Source: Sorangium cellulosum
Lineage (GTDB): Bacteria; Myxococcota_A; Polyangia; Polyangiales; Polyangiaceae
Length of the DNA: 64,000 nucleotides
Direction of reading: 5' to 3'
Assembly: GCF_002950945.1 (NCBI RefSeq)
Contig: NZ_CP012673.1
Coordinates: 13,817,501 to 13,881,500, forward strand
Under the pieces are notes generated by a model that was not told the origin of the DNA, did not search any database, and saw only the letters and a program-made list of their open reading frames with translations. Position numbers and translations under genes: made by a program. Position 1 is the first letter of the stretch. Each line of letters begins with the position of its first letter. Below are positions 8,946-18,914 of this stretch, one piece after another.

Positions 8946-11900
8946 GTGGATCCAGGCACCGTCCTCGCCAGCCGCTTCGTCGTTGATCGGCAAGTCGCGG
9001 CCGGGGGGATGGGGACTGTCTACCGCGCGCTCGACCGGCTCGATCAGCGCCCGGTCGCCCTCAAGGTCCTCCAGAGCCGCGAGGCCTTCGACGTCGAGCG
9101 CTTCGAGCGCGAGTCGCAGATCCTCGCCGAGCTGAGCCACCCCGGGATCGTGCGGTACGTCGCGCACGGGAGGACGGGCGCGGGGGAGCACTACCTCGCG
9201 ATGGAGTGGCTGGAGGGCGAGGACCTCGCGGCGTGCCTCGCGCGCCGGCAGCTCGCGGCGGCCGAGAGCCTGACGGTGCTGCGCCGGACGGCGGACGCGC
9301 TCGCCTTCGCGCACTCGCGCGGGATCATCCACCGCGACGTCAAGCCGAGCAACATCTTCCTCGTGGCCGGCGACGTCGCCCAGCTGAAGCTCGTCGACTT
9401 CGGGATCGCGCGGCCCGACGGGGAGTCGCGCCGGCTGACCTACACGGGCGGGATCCTGGGGACGCCCGGGTACATCGCGCCCGAGCAGATCGAGAGCGGG
9501 GCGTCCCACGACGCGCGCGCGGACGTGTTCTCGCTGGCGTGTGTGTTCTACGAGTGCATCGCGGGCCGGCCCGCCTTCGAGGGGGCGCACGTGATGGCGG
9601 CGCTCGCGAAGCTCCTGTTCCAGCAGACGCCCCGGCTGCGCGAGGTCCGGGCCGACGTGCCGGAGCCGCTCGAGCAGCTCATCGACAGGATGATGGCGAA
9701 GAGCCCGGAGGACCGGCCGCGCGACTGCGGCGACGTGGGGGCGCAGATCGCGCAGATCGCGGACGTGCTCGACGCGTGGGCGGCGCCGCGGCCGATCACG
9801 ATGGCGTCGCGGCGCGACGCGACGATGCGGTCGGCGCGGCCGCCGGGCTTCCTCACGCGCAGCGAGCAGCGGCTCGTGTCCCTCGTGCTCGCCGGCGAGC
9901 CGGACGACGTCGAGATGAGCGTGGCCGCGGCCGGCGGCGTGCCGAGCGCGTCGGACGTGTCGAGCGTGCTGCAGGAGATCTCGTACGAGGGGCCGGGATC
10001 CGCGGTGCCGCGCTCGGAGGTGCGGGCGGCGGTGGAGCCGTACGGCGCCCACATCACGGAGATCTCGCGCGGCTCGCTCGTCGCGATCCTCGCGGGCGCG
10101 GGGAGCGCGGTCGACCGGGCGGAGCGGGCGGCGCGGTGCGCGCTCGCGCTGCGCGCCCGGTTCCCGGGCATCCCGCTCGCGGTGGCGACGGGGCGGGGGG
10201 TGTCGTCGGCGAAGCTCATCGAGGGCGACGTGATCGACCGCGGGGTGCGCGCGCTGCGGGCGGCGCAGGTGGGGATCGTCCGGCTCGACGACGTGACGGC
10301 CAGCATCGTCGGCGGCCGGCTCAAGGTGGAGGCGGACGAGAAGGGGCCGTTCCTGACCGCGAGCGAGGCGGCGGCCGACGAGAGCACCCCCGTGCTGCTC
10401 GGCAAGCCGAGCGTCTGGGTCGGCCGGAGCCGCGAGCTCTCGATGCTCGAGGGGGTGTTCTCCGGGTGCGTGAGCGAGTCGCTGGCGAGCGCGGTGCTGG
10501 TGATCGGGCCGCCGGGGGCGGGCAAATCGCGGCTCCGCCTGGAGTTCCTCACCCGGGTGCGGCGCCAGTTCGGCCCCGTGGAGATCCTCTCCGGCAGGGC
10601 GGAGTCGGTGGCGGCGGGGTCGCCGTTCGGCCTCATCGCGGACGCGATCCGCAAGGCGGCGGGGATGCGCGAGGGAGAGCCGGTGGAGGCGCGGCGGCGC
10701 AAGCTGAAGCGGCGGCTCGGGAAGCACCTCTCGGGCGAGGCGCTCGACCGGATCGCGGCCTTCCTCGGCGAGATCTCGCGGACGCCGTTCCTCGACGGCG
10801 AGACGAGCGGGCTGCGCGCGGCGCGCGACAACGCGATGCTGATGGCCGACGCGACGCGCGCGGCCTGGGAGGACTGGCTCGCGGCCGAGTGCGCGGCGCA
10901 GCCGGTGCTGATCGTGCTCGAGGACCTCCAGTGGGGCGATCCGGCGACCGTGCGCCTCATCGATCAGACGCTCAGGAACCTCCGGGACCTGCCGCTCATG
11001 CTGCTCGCGCTGGCCCGGCCCGAGGTGAACAAGCAGTTCCCCAGCCTGTGGATCGACCGCGAGGTGCAGACGATCAAGCTCGGGCCGCTGCCGGCGAAGG
11101 CGAGCGAGCGGATGGTGCGCAGCGCGCTGGGCGAGGAGACGCCCGCCGAGACGGTGGTCCGGGTGGTGGAGCGGGCCGACGGCAACCCGTTCTACCTGGA
11201 GGAGCTGATCCGCGCGGTCGCGGACGGCAAGGGGGACGTGCTGCCCGACTCGGTGCTGGGGACGGTGGAGGCGCGGCTCGACGCGGAGGGGCACGAGGCG
11301 AAGCGGGTGCTGCGGGCGGCGAGCGTGTTCGGCGACCGGTTCTCGAAGCTCGGGGTGGCGGCGCTGCTCGGCGGGGCGACGCGGGTGAAGGAGACCGAGA
11401 CGTGGCTCGACGCGCTGGCGGCGCGCGAGCTCATCGCGCCGGCGTCGACGCCGGGGTGGCTCGGGCCGATGGACTACGTGTTCCGCCACGCGATCGTGCG
11501 CGAGGCGGCGTACGCGATGCTGACGGAGCCGGACCGCGTGCTCGGCCACAAGCTGGCCGGGGAGTGGCTCGAGCGCAGCGGGCACACCGACGCGATGGCG
11601 CTGGCGCAGCACTTCCACCTGGGCGGCGAGCCGGCGCGCGCGGTGCGGTGGTACCGGAGGGCGGCGGAGCAGGCGATCGAGGCGAACGACCTGGCGAGCG
11701 CGCTGGCGCGGGCCGAGATGGGCGTGCTGTGCGGGGCGGCGGACGAGGAGCTCGGGCGCCTGCGGCTCGTGGAGGCCGAGGCGAGCGTGTGGCGGCAGGA
11801 GACGGCGCTCGCCGCGCAGCGCGGCACCGAGGCGGCGAGCCTGGTGCGGCAGGGGAGCTCGATCTGGTTCCGCGCGATCGCGCAGGTGATCATCGCGGAG

Positions 11901-12890
11901 GGGAAGCTCGGCCACTTCGACCGCGTCGAGGCCTGGGCGGCGCGGGTGGCGGAGGCGGCGGGCGCGCAGAGCGCCCGGATCATGTGCGTGTGCGAGGCCG
12001 CGACGTACCTGATCTTCGGCGGCCGCTACGCGGCGGCCGACCGGCTGATCCGGATGCTCGACGCCGTCGCGAGCGACCCCGCGGCGCTCGATCCGCAGAC
12101 GGCGGGGCTCTACGAGCAGGTGCGCGCGATCCGGGCGCAGACGCGCGGGGACGTGGGGGCGGCGCTGAGCGGGCTCACGGCGGCGCTCGAGGCGTTCGAG
12201 AAGGCCGGCGACCGCCGGAACGCCTGCGCGGTGCGGGAGAACCTGGGCTTCCTCTACGGCGAGCTCGGCGACTTCGAGGTGGCCGAGTCGGCGCTCCGGA
12301 CGGCGCTCGCGGCGGCGCAGCGGATGGGGCTCGACGATCTGGAGACGGCGGCGCTCCAGAACCTCGGGTACGTCATCGCGCACCTCGGGCAGCTCGACGA
12401 GGCGAAGCTGCTCGAGCAGCGCGCCGCCGCGGCGTTCCAGCAGCAGGGCGACCGGCGCATGGAGGGGGTGACGCTGACGTACCTGGCGAAGATCCTGCTG
12501 CTCTCGGGCGATCCTGCGGCGGCCGAGCGCGAGGCGCGCGCGGCGGTCGAGGCGCTGACGGTGGCGCCGCCGCTGCGGGCGGCGGCGGTCGCGGTGCTCT
12601 CGCGCGCGCTGCTCGCGCAGGGGCGCGGGGACGAGGCGCTGCCGGCGGCGAGGGAGGCGTTCGCGCAGCTCGAGGAGGCGGGCTCGCTCGAGGAGGGCGA
12701 GTCGCTGGTGCGGCTGGCCTACGCCGAGGCGCTGGCCGCCGGCGGGGCGGAGCGCGAGGCGGCGGAGGCGCTCGCCGCCGCGCGGGAGCACCTGCTCTGC
12801 CGCGCGGCGAAGATCACCGATCCGAGCTTCCGCGAGCGCTTCCTGACGTGTGTGCCCGACAACGCGAGGACGCTCGCGCTCGCCGGGTGA
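8946..12890 (+). CDS. Ser/Thr protein kinase - cyclase-like - AAA ATPase - TPR protein, 1314 aa
   Basis: Domains in order: Hanks-type kinase (about 10-270) with AGGMG loop, K40, HRD 129-131, DFG 151-153 and APE 178-180, so it should be active. Next is a class III cyclase-like fold without metal Asp residues (about 305-475, beginning EQRLVSLVLAGE). Then an AAA/NACHT-like ATPase with Walker A GPPGAGKS (521-528) and Walker B IVLEDLQWGD, and finally a long TPR region (about 900-1300). This PknK-like layout is common in myxobacteria. GTG 8946 gives the usual MDPGTVLASRF opening, one base after the upstream stop, so it is probably translated by coupling with the NALTR lipoprotein. No transmembrane segment is visible, so the kinase is probably cytoplasmic. 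Confidence 0.9.
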   Translation: MDPGTVLASRFVVDRQVAAGGMGTVYRALDRLDQRPVALKVLQSREAFDVERFERESQILAELSHPGIVRYVAHGRTGAGEHYLAMEWLEGEDLAACLARRQLAAAESLTVLRRTADALAFAHSRGIIHRDVKPSNIFLVAGDVAQLKLVDFGIARPDGESRRLTYTGGILGTPGYIAPEQIESGASHDARADVFSLACVFYECIAGRPAFEGAHVMAALAKLLFQQTPRLREVRADVPEPLEQLIDRMMAKSPEDRPRDCGDVGAQIAQIADVLDAWAAPRPITMASRRDATMRSARPPGFLTRSEQRLVSLVLAGEPDDVEMSVAAAGGVPSASDVSSVLQEISYEGPGSAVPRSEVRAAVEPYGAHITEISRGSLVAILAGAGSAVDRAERAARCALALRARFPGIPLAVATGRGVSSAKLIEGDVIDRGVRALRAAQVGIVRLDDVTASIVGGRLKVEADEKGPFLTASEAAADESTPVLLGKPSVWVGRSRELSMLEGVFSGCVSESLASAVLVIGPPGAGKSRLRLEFLTRVRRQFGPVEILSGRAESVAAGSPFGLIADAIRKAAGMREGEPVEARRRKLKRRLGKHLSGEALDRIAAFLGEISRTPFLDGETSGLRAARDNAMLMADATRAAWEDWLAAECAAQPVLIVLEDLQWGDPATVRLIDQTLRNLRDLPLMLLALARPEVNKQFPSLWIDREVQTIKLGPLPAKASERMVRSALGEETPAETVVRVVERADGNPFYLEELIRAVADGKGDVLPDSVLGTVEARLDAEGHEAKRVLRAASVFGDRFSKLGVAALLGGATRVKETETWLDALAARELIAPASTPGWLGPMDYVFRHAIVREAAYAMLTEPDRVLGHKLAGEWLERSGHTDAMALAQHFHLGGEPARAVRWYRRAAEQAIEANDLASALARAEMGVLCGAADEELGRLRLVEAEASVWRQETALAAQRGTEAASLVRQGSSIWFRAIAQVIIAEGKLGHFDRVEAWAARVAEAAGAQSARIMCVCEAATYLIFGGRYAAADRLIRMLDAVASDPAALDPQTAGLYEQVRAIRAQTRGDVGAALSGLTAALEAFEKAGDRRNACAVRENLGFLYGELGDFEVAESALRTALAAAQRMGLDDLETAALQNLGYVIAHLGQLDEAKLLEQRAAAAFQQQGDRRMEGVTLTYLAKILLLSGDPAAAEREARAAVEALTVAPPLRAAAVAVLSRALLAQGRGDEALPAAREAFAQLEEAGSLEEGESLVRLAYAEALAAGGAEREAAEALAAAREHLLCRAAKITDPSFRERFLTCVPDNARTLALAG

Positions 12891-12914
12891 GGCGCGGGGA
12901 GCGGCGCGCGGGGG

Positions 12915-13790
12915 TCAGGAGGGGCGCGCGCCTTCGTGCTCGAGCCGGCCTTCGTGCTCGAGCCGGCCTTCGTGCTCGAGCCGGCCTTCGTGAGCGTGCC
13001 CGCCATCGGACCCGTGCCGTTCCGTCTCCGCGGCGCCCTGGGGGTGCACCCTGTCGTTCAGGAGGCGCAGGGCCTCGCGGTAGCCGTGGAGCGTTCCGAC
13101 ATCCACGTACATGTGCCCGGCATGGACGCCGCGCGCCATGCCGCCGCGGGTGATGTACTCGTTGACGAGGGGGCCGAGCTCCTCGTCGCGGCGGTTCCGT
13201 TCGCACCAGAGCCGGTAGAGCTGCTGGAGCACGGCGCCGGTCAGCTTGAAGGCGCCCCAGATCCAGCGCGAGGCGGCGCCGCGGCGCCGGACCTGGATCT
13301 CGACGACGCGCCCGTCGCCGTCGGTGACGACGGCGTCGAAGAGCTCCGGGCGCTCGACCGGGAAGAGGAGGAACGCGAACGTGTGGGCACCGAGCGCGGA
13401 GAAGCCGTCCTCAGGGAACCAGATCGTGCCGGGGAGGCCGACGAGAACGAGGTCGTCCGGCGGGATGAGCGGGAGCGCGCGGAAGAGCGCGTCGCAGAAC
13501 CCCGCCGGGTTCGGCTGGACGACGTACGACAGGCTCGCTTGCCCCACCGAGGCGCCGAAGTAGTCGAGGAGCTCCGACGTGCCCGAGGAGATGACGAAGC
13601 AGATCTTGCTGGCCCCGGCGAGCAACATGCGTTCGACGAGGTGCTCGCTCACGGCGCGCGGCCGCTCGACGCCTCGCTCGAGGTGGCTGCCGACCGGGAG
13701 CAGCTCTTTCAGGAAGGCGAGCGGCTGAATGCGACTCCCCGCGTCGACAGCCGGGATGATCCCCCACAGGGCGGGTTGTGCCACACTCAT
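12915..13790 (-). CDS. Nucleotidyltransferase (NDP-sugar pyrophosphorylase-like), 291 aa
   Basis: The N-terminus AGSRIQPLAFLKELLPVG is a slightly altered form of the GxGxRxxPxTxxxxKxLLPV motif of sugar-1-phosphate nucleotidyltransferases. The Rossmann-like region continues with KICFVISSGTSELLDYFG and DDLVLVGLPGTIWFPEDGF. A substrate cannot be assigned. The C-terminal tail is a His/Glu-rich repeat (EGRLEH three times), generated by tandem DNA repeats. GGAGG precedes ATG 13790 at good distance. It converges on the kinase gene ending at 12890. Confidence 0.8.
   Translation of the reverse strand: MSVAQPALWGIIPAVDAGSRIQPLAFLKELLPVGSHLERGVERPRAVSEHLVERMLLAGASKICFVISSGTSELLDYFGASVGQASLSYVVQPNPAGFCDALFRALPLIPPDDLVLVGLPGTIWFPEDGFSALGAHTFAFLLFPVERPELFDAVVTDGDGRVVEIQVRRRGAASRWIWGAFKLTGAVLQQLYRLWCERNRRDEELGPLVNEYITRGGMARGVHAGHMYVDVGTLHGYREALRLLNDRVHPQGAAETERHGSDGGHAHEGRLEHEGRLEHEGRLEHEGARPS
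12931..12995. repeat. 18-bp tandem repeat in the 3' end of the nucleotidyltransferase gene
   Basis: Three exact copies of CCTTCGTGCTCGAGCCGG (12931-12948, 12949-12966, 12967-12984) plus a partial fourth. On the minus strand they encode EGRLEH repeats just before the stop codon. Confidence 0.95.
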
Positions 13791-14170
13791 GCTCGAACCT
13801 CCTTCAACGGTCCACTTCCCAATCCCGCAACGCCGTGGAAATCTCCTCGAGCGATTCGATTTCGTTCAGGGCTGTCCTGTCCCGCGAAGACCGTGATGCC
13901 GCATCGCGTGGTGAGCGCGCGGGCGACGCCTCGGCGCAATGCGGCGTGCCCACCTCGATGGGACGAGCTCGCGACGAAGGCGAAGAGGGGGTGTTTCACG
14001 GCTCGATCCATGGGCACGGGGTTCGTCGGCGCGCGGCTTTCGTCAATGAATCCAGTCACTTCTATAGATCCTCCGCTCCTCCGCGGCGCGCCGGCCGGCC
14101 ATGCATCGATCGATGGCTGTTCCCGGTGTTCGCCGTGGGGTGGAGTTCAACATCGGGCGTTTGCCATACG

Positions 14171-14306
14171 TGTCAAGCCGAGCATGGACTCCGGCTTGTC
14201 AAGCTGATCTGTCGATGTGGAGCTGATGAGTCGAGACGCGTTTCGATCTGTCAAGATGTGATGGCCGCCGGCTTGTCAAGCCCGCGATGAATGCCAATTT
14301 GTCAAG
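14171..14306. repeat. Phased array of TGTCAAG motifs
   Basis: TGTCAAG occurs at 14171, 14197, 14249, 14274 and 14300, spaced 26, 52 (2x26), 25 and 26 bp. The copies at 14197 and 14274 lie inside the palindrome GCTTGTCAAGC. The sequence between motifs is not conserved. Confidence 0.8.
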
Positions 14307-14456
14307 ACAGGTGCATCCACGATCCAGGCCATTCCGGGGTGGGCCGGCGCGCATCGTCGGTCGCGGGTTGACGCGCTGCCAGCGTGGCGCTGCCAAGCTC
14401 CGGGGAGGTGGGGAGGATGTGCAGGCGATGCCTTCATGAGGATCAGGCCCGGACGT

Positions 14457-14487
14457 AAAGCGACTCCCCGACACGAAAAGCGACTCC
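14457..14487. repeat. Direct repeat AAAGCGACTCC, 20 bp apart
   Basis: Two exact copies at 14457-14467 and 14477-14487, close to the 3' end of the minus-strand kinase gene. Short spaced direct repeats of this kind are typical of the ends of IS21-like elements, but no transposase is present. Confidence 0.6.
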
Positions 14488-14515
14488 TGACGACGGGGAC
14501 GACAAGGACGGGAGG

Positions 14516-17500
14516 TCACATGTCGGTCACGTCGAGGGCGGCCTCCTCGCGCGCGGCGTCGCTCGAGCCGGAGCGCACGTCCTCGCGGGTCTGCTCCGCC
14601 TCGCGCTCCGCGATGGCGGCGGCCTGGCGGCGCAGCCGGTCGCCCATCGCGTTCGGGATGCGCTCCGCGGCGAGGAGCGCGGCCGCGAGCGCGCGGCGCG
14701 CGGCCTCGACGCGGCCGCGGCGCAGGGCGGCCACCGCGCGCATCTCGAGCACCTCGATGTGCTCCTGGCCGACGGATCGCTGCGCCGAGCGGTCCACGAG
14801 GGCGTCCCACGCGGCGTCGCCCCCGTCGCGGATCGCGAGACCGAGCATGGCGCAGAGCACCTCCTCCGAGGGGACCAGGAGCGCGTCGGCGCGACCCTCG
14901 GCGCGCGCCTGCGCCTGCGCCTCGGCGAGCCGGTCGAGCAGCGCGCGGGCCTCCGCCTCCTCGCCGCAGTAGAAGCTGTGCCGGGCGAGCAGGAGCAGGG
15001 CGACGGGCCGGCACGTCCCGGTGAGCCGGCGCTGCTCGATCGCGAGCGCCCGCTCGATGTGCGGCCTCGCCGCCGCGAGGTCGTCCATGAGGTAGAGGTA
15101 CTCGCCGAGGTTGTGCTCGCCGACCCGCTCGAGCCCGCTCTGGCCGAGCTCGCGCGCGAGCGAGAGGACGCGCTCGAGGTCGGCGATCGTGCGCGCCTTG
15201 TCGCCGCGGCATGCCCAGAGCAGCGCGCGGTTGTTCGTGACCGAGCCGAGGTGGAGCGTGTCGCGGTGCGCCTCGCAGAGGGCGATCGCGCGGTCGAGCG
15301 CGTCCTCGGCGTCGTCGAGCCGGCCGAGCCCCTGGAGGACGAAGCCGAGCAGGATCAGCGAGATGACGAGCGTCTCGTAGCCGTCGTCGCCGAGCGGGGC
15401 GGCGGCCTCGGCGGCGCGCTCGAGCGCGGCGGCGGCCTCCTCCTCGCGGCTGAAGCGGTGGAGCGAGCGCCCGACGCCGAGCGCGAGCCGCGCGGCGAGC
15501 GCGGGCGACAGCGCGATGCCGGCGGCGAGCGCGCCCGCCTCCTGGACGCGCTCCTCGGAGCTCTTGAGCTCGTCCATCCAGTCGAGCGCCGTGGCCTCGT
15601 CGAGCAGGATGTCGATCTGCGCCGGGACGTCGCCGCGCGCGCGCGCGATCGCCAGCGCGGCGGCGAAGTCGGCGAGCGCGTCGTGGTAACGGGCCAGGCG
15701 GTAACGCATGAGGCCGCGGCCCCGGTGCGCGGCGGCGCGGTCCGGGCGCACCTCGTCGGGCGCGCCGGACGACACGCCGCCGAGCGCGCCGGACGACGCG
15801 CCGGCGAGCGGGGAGCGCGCGCAGGTGGGGACGCTCGGGATCGTCGGCTCGAGGGGCTGCTCGAGCGCGCGGCTGTAGAAGGTCTCGGCGTCGAGGTACG
15901 CGTGCCGGGCGCGCGCGCGCTCGGCCAGGGCGAGGTAGGCGCGCTCGGCGACGGCGCCGAGGCCGGCCTGCGCGGCGTGGTACGCGAGCGGGAGGAGGCG
16001 CGCGTCCTTGAGGTGGGGCGCGGCGCCCTCGCCGGCCTCGCCGGAGGCCGCGTCGCGGTGCAGCTTGAAGGCCGCGAGGTGCGCGCGTCGGCGGAGCTGC
16101 TCGGGTGCCCCGCGGGCCACCGCCTCGCGGACGAGCGCGTGGCGGAAGCCGATGCGGCCCCGGCGATCCTGGACGAGGAGGCCGGCGGCGATCAGGCGTT
16201 TGACGGCGACCGCGGCGTCGAGCGGCAGGTCGTCGGCCTCGCCCTGCTCGTCGAGCCGGTGGAGCACGCCGGCCACCTCGGCGACGGTGACGTCGGGGCC
16301 GAGGAGCGCGACGAGGCGCGCGTGCGCCTGCAGCGCGGTCGGGAGCGCGTCGATCTCGCCGAGCGCCAGCCAGTCGAGGAGCGGCAGGTCGGGGAGACGA
16401 TCGAGCTCGTCCGTGGCGAGGTACCAGGCGTCGCCCTTCGGGTGCCGGCGGACGATGCCCTCGCGCTTGAGGCCGCGCACGAGCTCGACGAGCAGGAGCG
16501 GGACGCCCTGCGCGCGGTCGCAGAGGTGCGCGAGCGCGGGCTCGGGCACGTCCTCCGCGGGGAGGAGCAACCGACGGCAGAGGGCGATGGCGCTCTCGCG
16601 GTCGAGCGGATCGAGGCGGTGGGTCTCGCGGAGCGCGGCGCGCTCGCCCCAGGCGGGGCGCGCGCGTTCGAAGACCGGGCGCGCGAGGGCGCAGATGAAG
16701 AGCGGCGCGCGCGCCTCGGCGAGCGCGGCGTACTCGAGCGCGGCGAGCGCGGCGTCGTCGGCCGCGTGCGCGTCGTCGAGCACGATGAGGAGCGGCGTCT
16801 CGTGCGCCCGGCGGCGGAGGGCCTCGCCGGCCGCCACGGCGAGGGCGGCACGGAGCGCGCCGGGCGCCGCGGCGAGCGCGCGGAGCTCGGGGTAACGCGC
16901 CGCGCCGCCGTCGCCGTCGCCGATCCAGCCGAGCGCGAGCGCCACCGCGGCCCCGTGCTTCGTGTACCGCGCGTCGCCGAGGCGGCGGCGGAGGAGCGCG
17001 CTGCCGCCGTCCGCCGGCGGCGACGGCGGCAGCGCGAGCGCGTGCTGGAGGATCTCGCGCACGACGCGATCCGCCCCGCCAGCGACGGGCTCGCCGGTGT
17101 GGAGCTCGATCACCTCGGCGCGGGCGTCGAGCGCGCGCAGCCGCCGCACGAGGGCGGCGGCGAGGCGGCTCTTGCCGTGGCCGGCAGAGCCGATGACGCT
17201 GGCGATGGTGGGCGTCGCGGCCGTCGCGGCGTGGCGCGCGCCCGCGACCAGGGCCTCGACGACGTCGCCCCGGCCGAAGAGGGGCTCGGAGGTCGTGTCG
17301 CCCGCGGAGTCGGCCTGGGGCAGGGCGGAGGCGGGGCCGGGAAAGACGGAGGCGGGGCCGGGAAAGATGGAGGCGGGGCCGGACAGGGCGGAGGTGGGGC
17401 CGGGGGCGGCGTGGGACTCGCCTCGTGGCTGGGGTCCCCCTTCGCCGAGCGCCGCTGCGGCGGCGGGGGACATGAGGATCCCTGCGGCGTCACCGCCCGG

Positions 17501-18907
17501 GAAGTGATCTTCCCGCTGGAAGAGCGGGCTCAGGAACCGCCGCGTGCCGTCGGGCCGCACCTGGATCGACACCGAGGCGACGTCGAGCAGCCCGCGGACG
17601 AGGATGCGCTGCTGCTCGAGCTCGCGGGCGCCGTGCGCCGCGCGGCGCAGCGGGCTGGCGCCGCCGTCGTGATCGAAGGCCGCGACGAAGCGGCGGCCCG
17701 CGGCGTGCGCGAGCTCGCCGCCCAGCGCGCTGACCCGGCGCTGGAGGCTCACGACGTCGAGCTCGGCCTCGAAGAAGAGGAGCGCCACCGCGCGCCGCTC
17801 GAGCTTGCGAGGGCCTGGCGCGGGCGCCTCGGCGGCGGGGCGTGCGGGGAGCGCGGGGCGGCGATCCTGCGCGCGCTCGAGGCGCTCCAGGGCGGCGTCG
17901 AGCGCCGCGGCGCTCGCGAAGCGCTGGCTCCTGTCCTTGGCGAGGCACCGGAGCACGAGCTGCTCGAGCGGGAGCGCGATCGGCGCGAGCGACGAGGGGC
18001 GCGGCGGGCGGCGGCTCATGTGGTCCTGCCGCACGACCGCCGGCGGGCCCCAGAAGGGCGGCCTGCCGGTGAGCAGCTCGAACAGCACGACGCCGAGGGC
18101 ATACACGTCCGCGCGCGCGTCGACGTCGCCGTGGCCGTCGCACTGCTCGGGCGCCATGTACTCCGCGGTGCCGGGCGCGTCGCTCTCGGCGGTGAGGCGC
18201 GGCGGCCCCTCCGCGGGCCCCGCGGCGAGGCCGAGATCGATGATGGTCGCGCGGAGCCCGCCGCTGCCGGCGCCCTTCGGCCCCGCGACGAGGATGTTCT
18301 CCGGCTTGAGGTCGCGGTGCACGTAGCCGCGCGCGTGGATCTCCGCGAGCGCCCGGAGCGCGGCGCGGGCGAGGGCGCACGCCTCGCGCGGCGGCACCGG
18401 GGAGGCGACGCCGGGCGCGATCAGGCGATCGGCCAGCGTCCGGGCCTCGATGTACTCCATGACGAAGTACGGCAGGCCGGAGGCGAGCTGGCCGCACGCG
18501 TAGACGGCGGGCACGTGCGGCGGCCCGACGCCGTGGAGCGCCTTCATCTCCTCGACGAGGCGGAGGCCCGCCCCGGGCCGATCCGCGCGCGCGACCTTGA
18601 TCGCCACGGTCGGTCCGCCGCCCTCCGGCTCGGCCGCGTACACGGTCCCGAACCCGCCCGCGCCCGCGAGCCGGACGCGCCGGAAGCCCGGGATGCTCGG
18701 CGGCGTGGCCTCGCGGAGCCCGCTTTCACCGGTGTCGTCGGCGAGGGGCGCGTCGCCGTGGCGCTCCGGGCAGCCCTGCCGCACGACCGGTCCGTGGTGC
18801 GGGCAACCCGGGTCCGCGCGCGCGACCCGCCTGCCGCACTCCCTGCACCGCGCCGAGGGCGCCCCGGCGCACGCCGGGAGCCCGAGTGGACGAGCGTCGA
18901 GCGGCAT
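14516..18907 (-). CDS. Zinc ribbon - Ser/Thr kinase - cyclase-like - AAA ATPase - TPR protein, 1463 aa
   Basis: A short N-terminal Cys cluster (C21, C24, C35, C46) looks like a zinc ribbon. The kinase domain (about 74-345) has GAGGFG 82-87, K104, HRD 197-199, APE 252-254 and DLG 224-226 in place of DFG, which still keeps the metal-binding Asp. Residues about 370-485 resemble a cyclase fold without catalytic residues. A Pro/Gly-rich spacer with GPAS repeats follows, then Walker A GSAGHGKS (573-580), the ATPase region and TPR-like helices to the end. ATG 18907 lies 7 nt after the stop of the paralogous repeat lipoprotein (18915-19787), repeating the arrangement at 8111-12890. Confidence 0.9.
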   Translation of the reverse strand: MPLDARPLGLPACAGAPSARCRECGRRVARADPGCPHHGPVVRQGCPERHGDAPLADDTGESGLREATPPSIPGFRRVRLAGAGGFGTVYAAEPEGGGPTVAIKVARADRPGAGLRLVEEMKALHGVGPPHVPAVYACGQLASGLPYFVMEYIEARTLADRLIAPGVASPVPPREACALARAALRALAEIHARGYVHRDLKPENILVAGPKGAGSGGLRATIIDLGLAAGPAEGPPRLTAESDAPGTAEYMAPEQCDGHGDVDARADVYALGVVLFELLTGRPPFWGPPAVVRQDHMSRRPPRPSSLAPIALPLEQLVLRCLAKDRSQRFASAAALDAALERLERAQDRRPALPARPAAEAPAPGPRKLERRAVALLFFEAELDVVSLQRRVSALGGELAHAAGRRFVAAFDHDGGASPLRRAAHGARELEQQRILVRGLLDVASVSIQVRPDGTRRFLSPLFQREDHFPGGDAAGILMSPAAAAALGEGGPQPRGESHAAPGPTSALSGPASIFPGPASVFPGPASALPQADSAGDTTSEPLFGRGDVVEALVAGARHAATAATPTIASVIGSAGHGKSRLAAALVRRLRALDARAEVIELHTGEPVAGGADRVVREILQHALALPPSPPADGGSALLRRRLGDARYTKHGAAVALALGWIGDGDGGAARYPELRALAAAPGALRAALAVAAGEALRRRAHETPLLIVLDDAHAADDAALAALEYAALAEARAPLFICALARPVFERARPAWGERAALRETHRLDPLDRESAIALCRRLLLPAEDVPEPALAHLCDRAQGVPLLLVELVRGLKREGIVRRHPKGDAWYLATDELDRLPDLPLLDWLALGEIDALPTALQAHARLVALLGPDVTVAEVAGVLHRLDEQGEADDLPLDAAVAVKRLIAAGLLVQDRRGRIGFRHALVREAVARGAPEQLRRRAHLAAFKLHRDAASGEAGEGAAPHLKDARLLPLAYHAAQAGLGAVAERAYLALAERARARHAYLDAETFYSRALEQPLEPTIPSVPTCARSPLAGASSGALGGVSSGAPDEVRPDRAAAHRGRGLMRYRLARYHDALADFAAALAIARARGDVPAQIDILLDEATALDWMDELKSSEERVQEAGALAAGIALSPALAARLALGVGRSLHRFSREEEAAAALERAAEAAAPLGDDGYETLVISLILLGFVLQGLGRLDDAEDALDRAIALCEAHRDTLHLGSVTNNRALLWACRGDKARTIADLERVLSLARELGQSGLERVGEHNLGEYLYLMDDLAAARPHIERALAIEQRRLTGTCRPVALLLLARHSFYCGEEAEARALLDRLAEAQAQARAEGRADALLVPSEEVLCAMLGLAIRDGGDAAWDALVDRSAQRSVGQEHIEVLEMRAVAALRRGRVEAARRALAAALLAAERIPNAMGDRLRRQAAAIAEREAEQTREDVRSGSSDAAREEAALDVTDM

Positions 18908-18914
18908 GGGCGCC

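Larger units (their letters stand above)
13791..14515. other. 725-bp intergenic region without a convincing gene
   Basis: Open frames here have no recognisable protein and poor codon bias. The content is repeat-like: an array of TGTCAAG motifs (14171-14306) and paired AAAGCGACTCC motifs (14457-14487), described separately. Base composition is lower in GC than in the flanking genes, fitting a relic of a mobile element or a complex regulatory region. Confidence 0.6.

Noticed and set aside
12936..14207. Long plus-strand frame across the nucleotidyltransferase and the gap.
   Set aside because: Antisense to a real gene, repetitive and biased; explained as a shadow.
14171..14306. CRISPR array.
   Set aside because: The repeated unit is only 7 bp and the spacing is 26 bp with no conserved repeat of 25-40 bp; no cas genes nearby.
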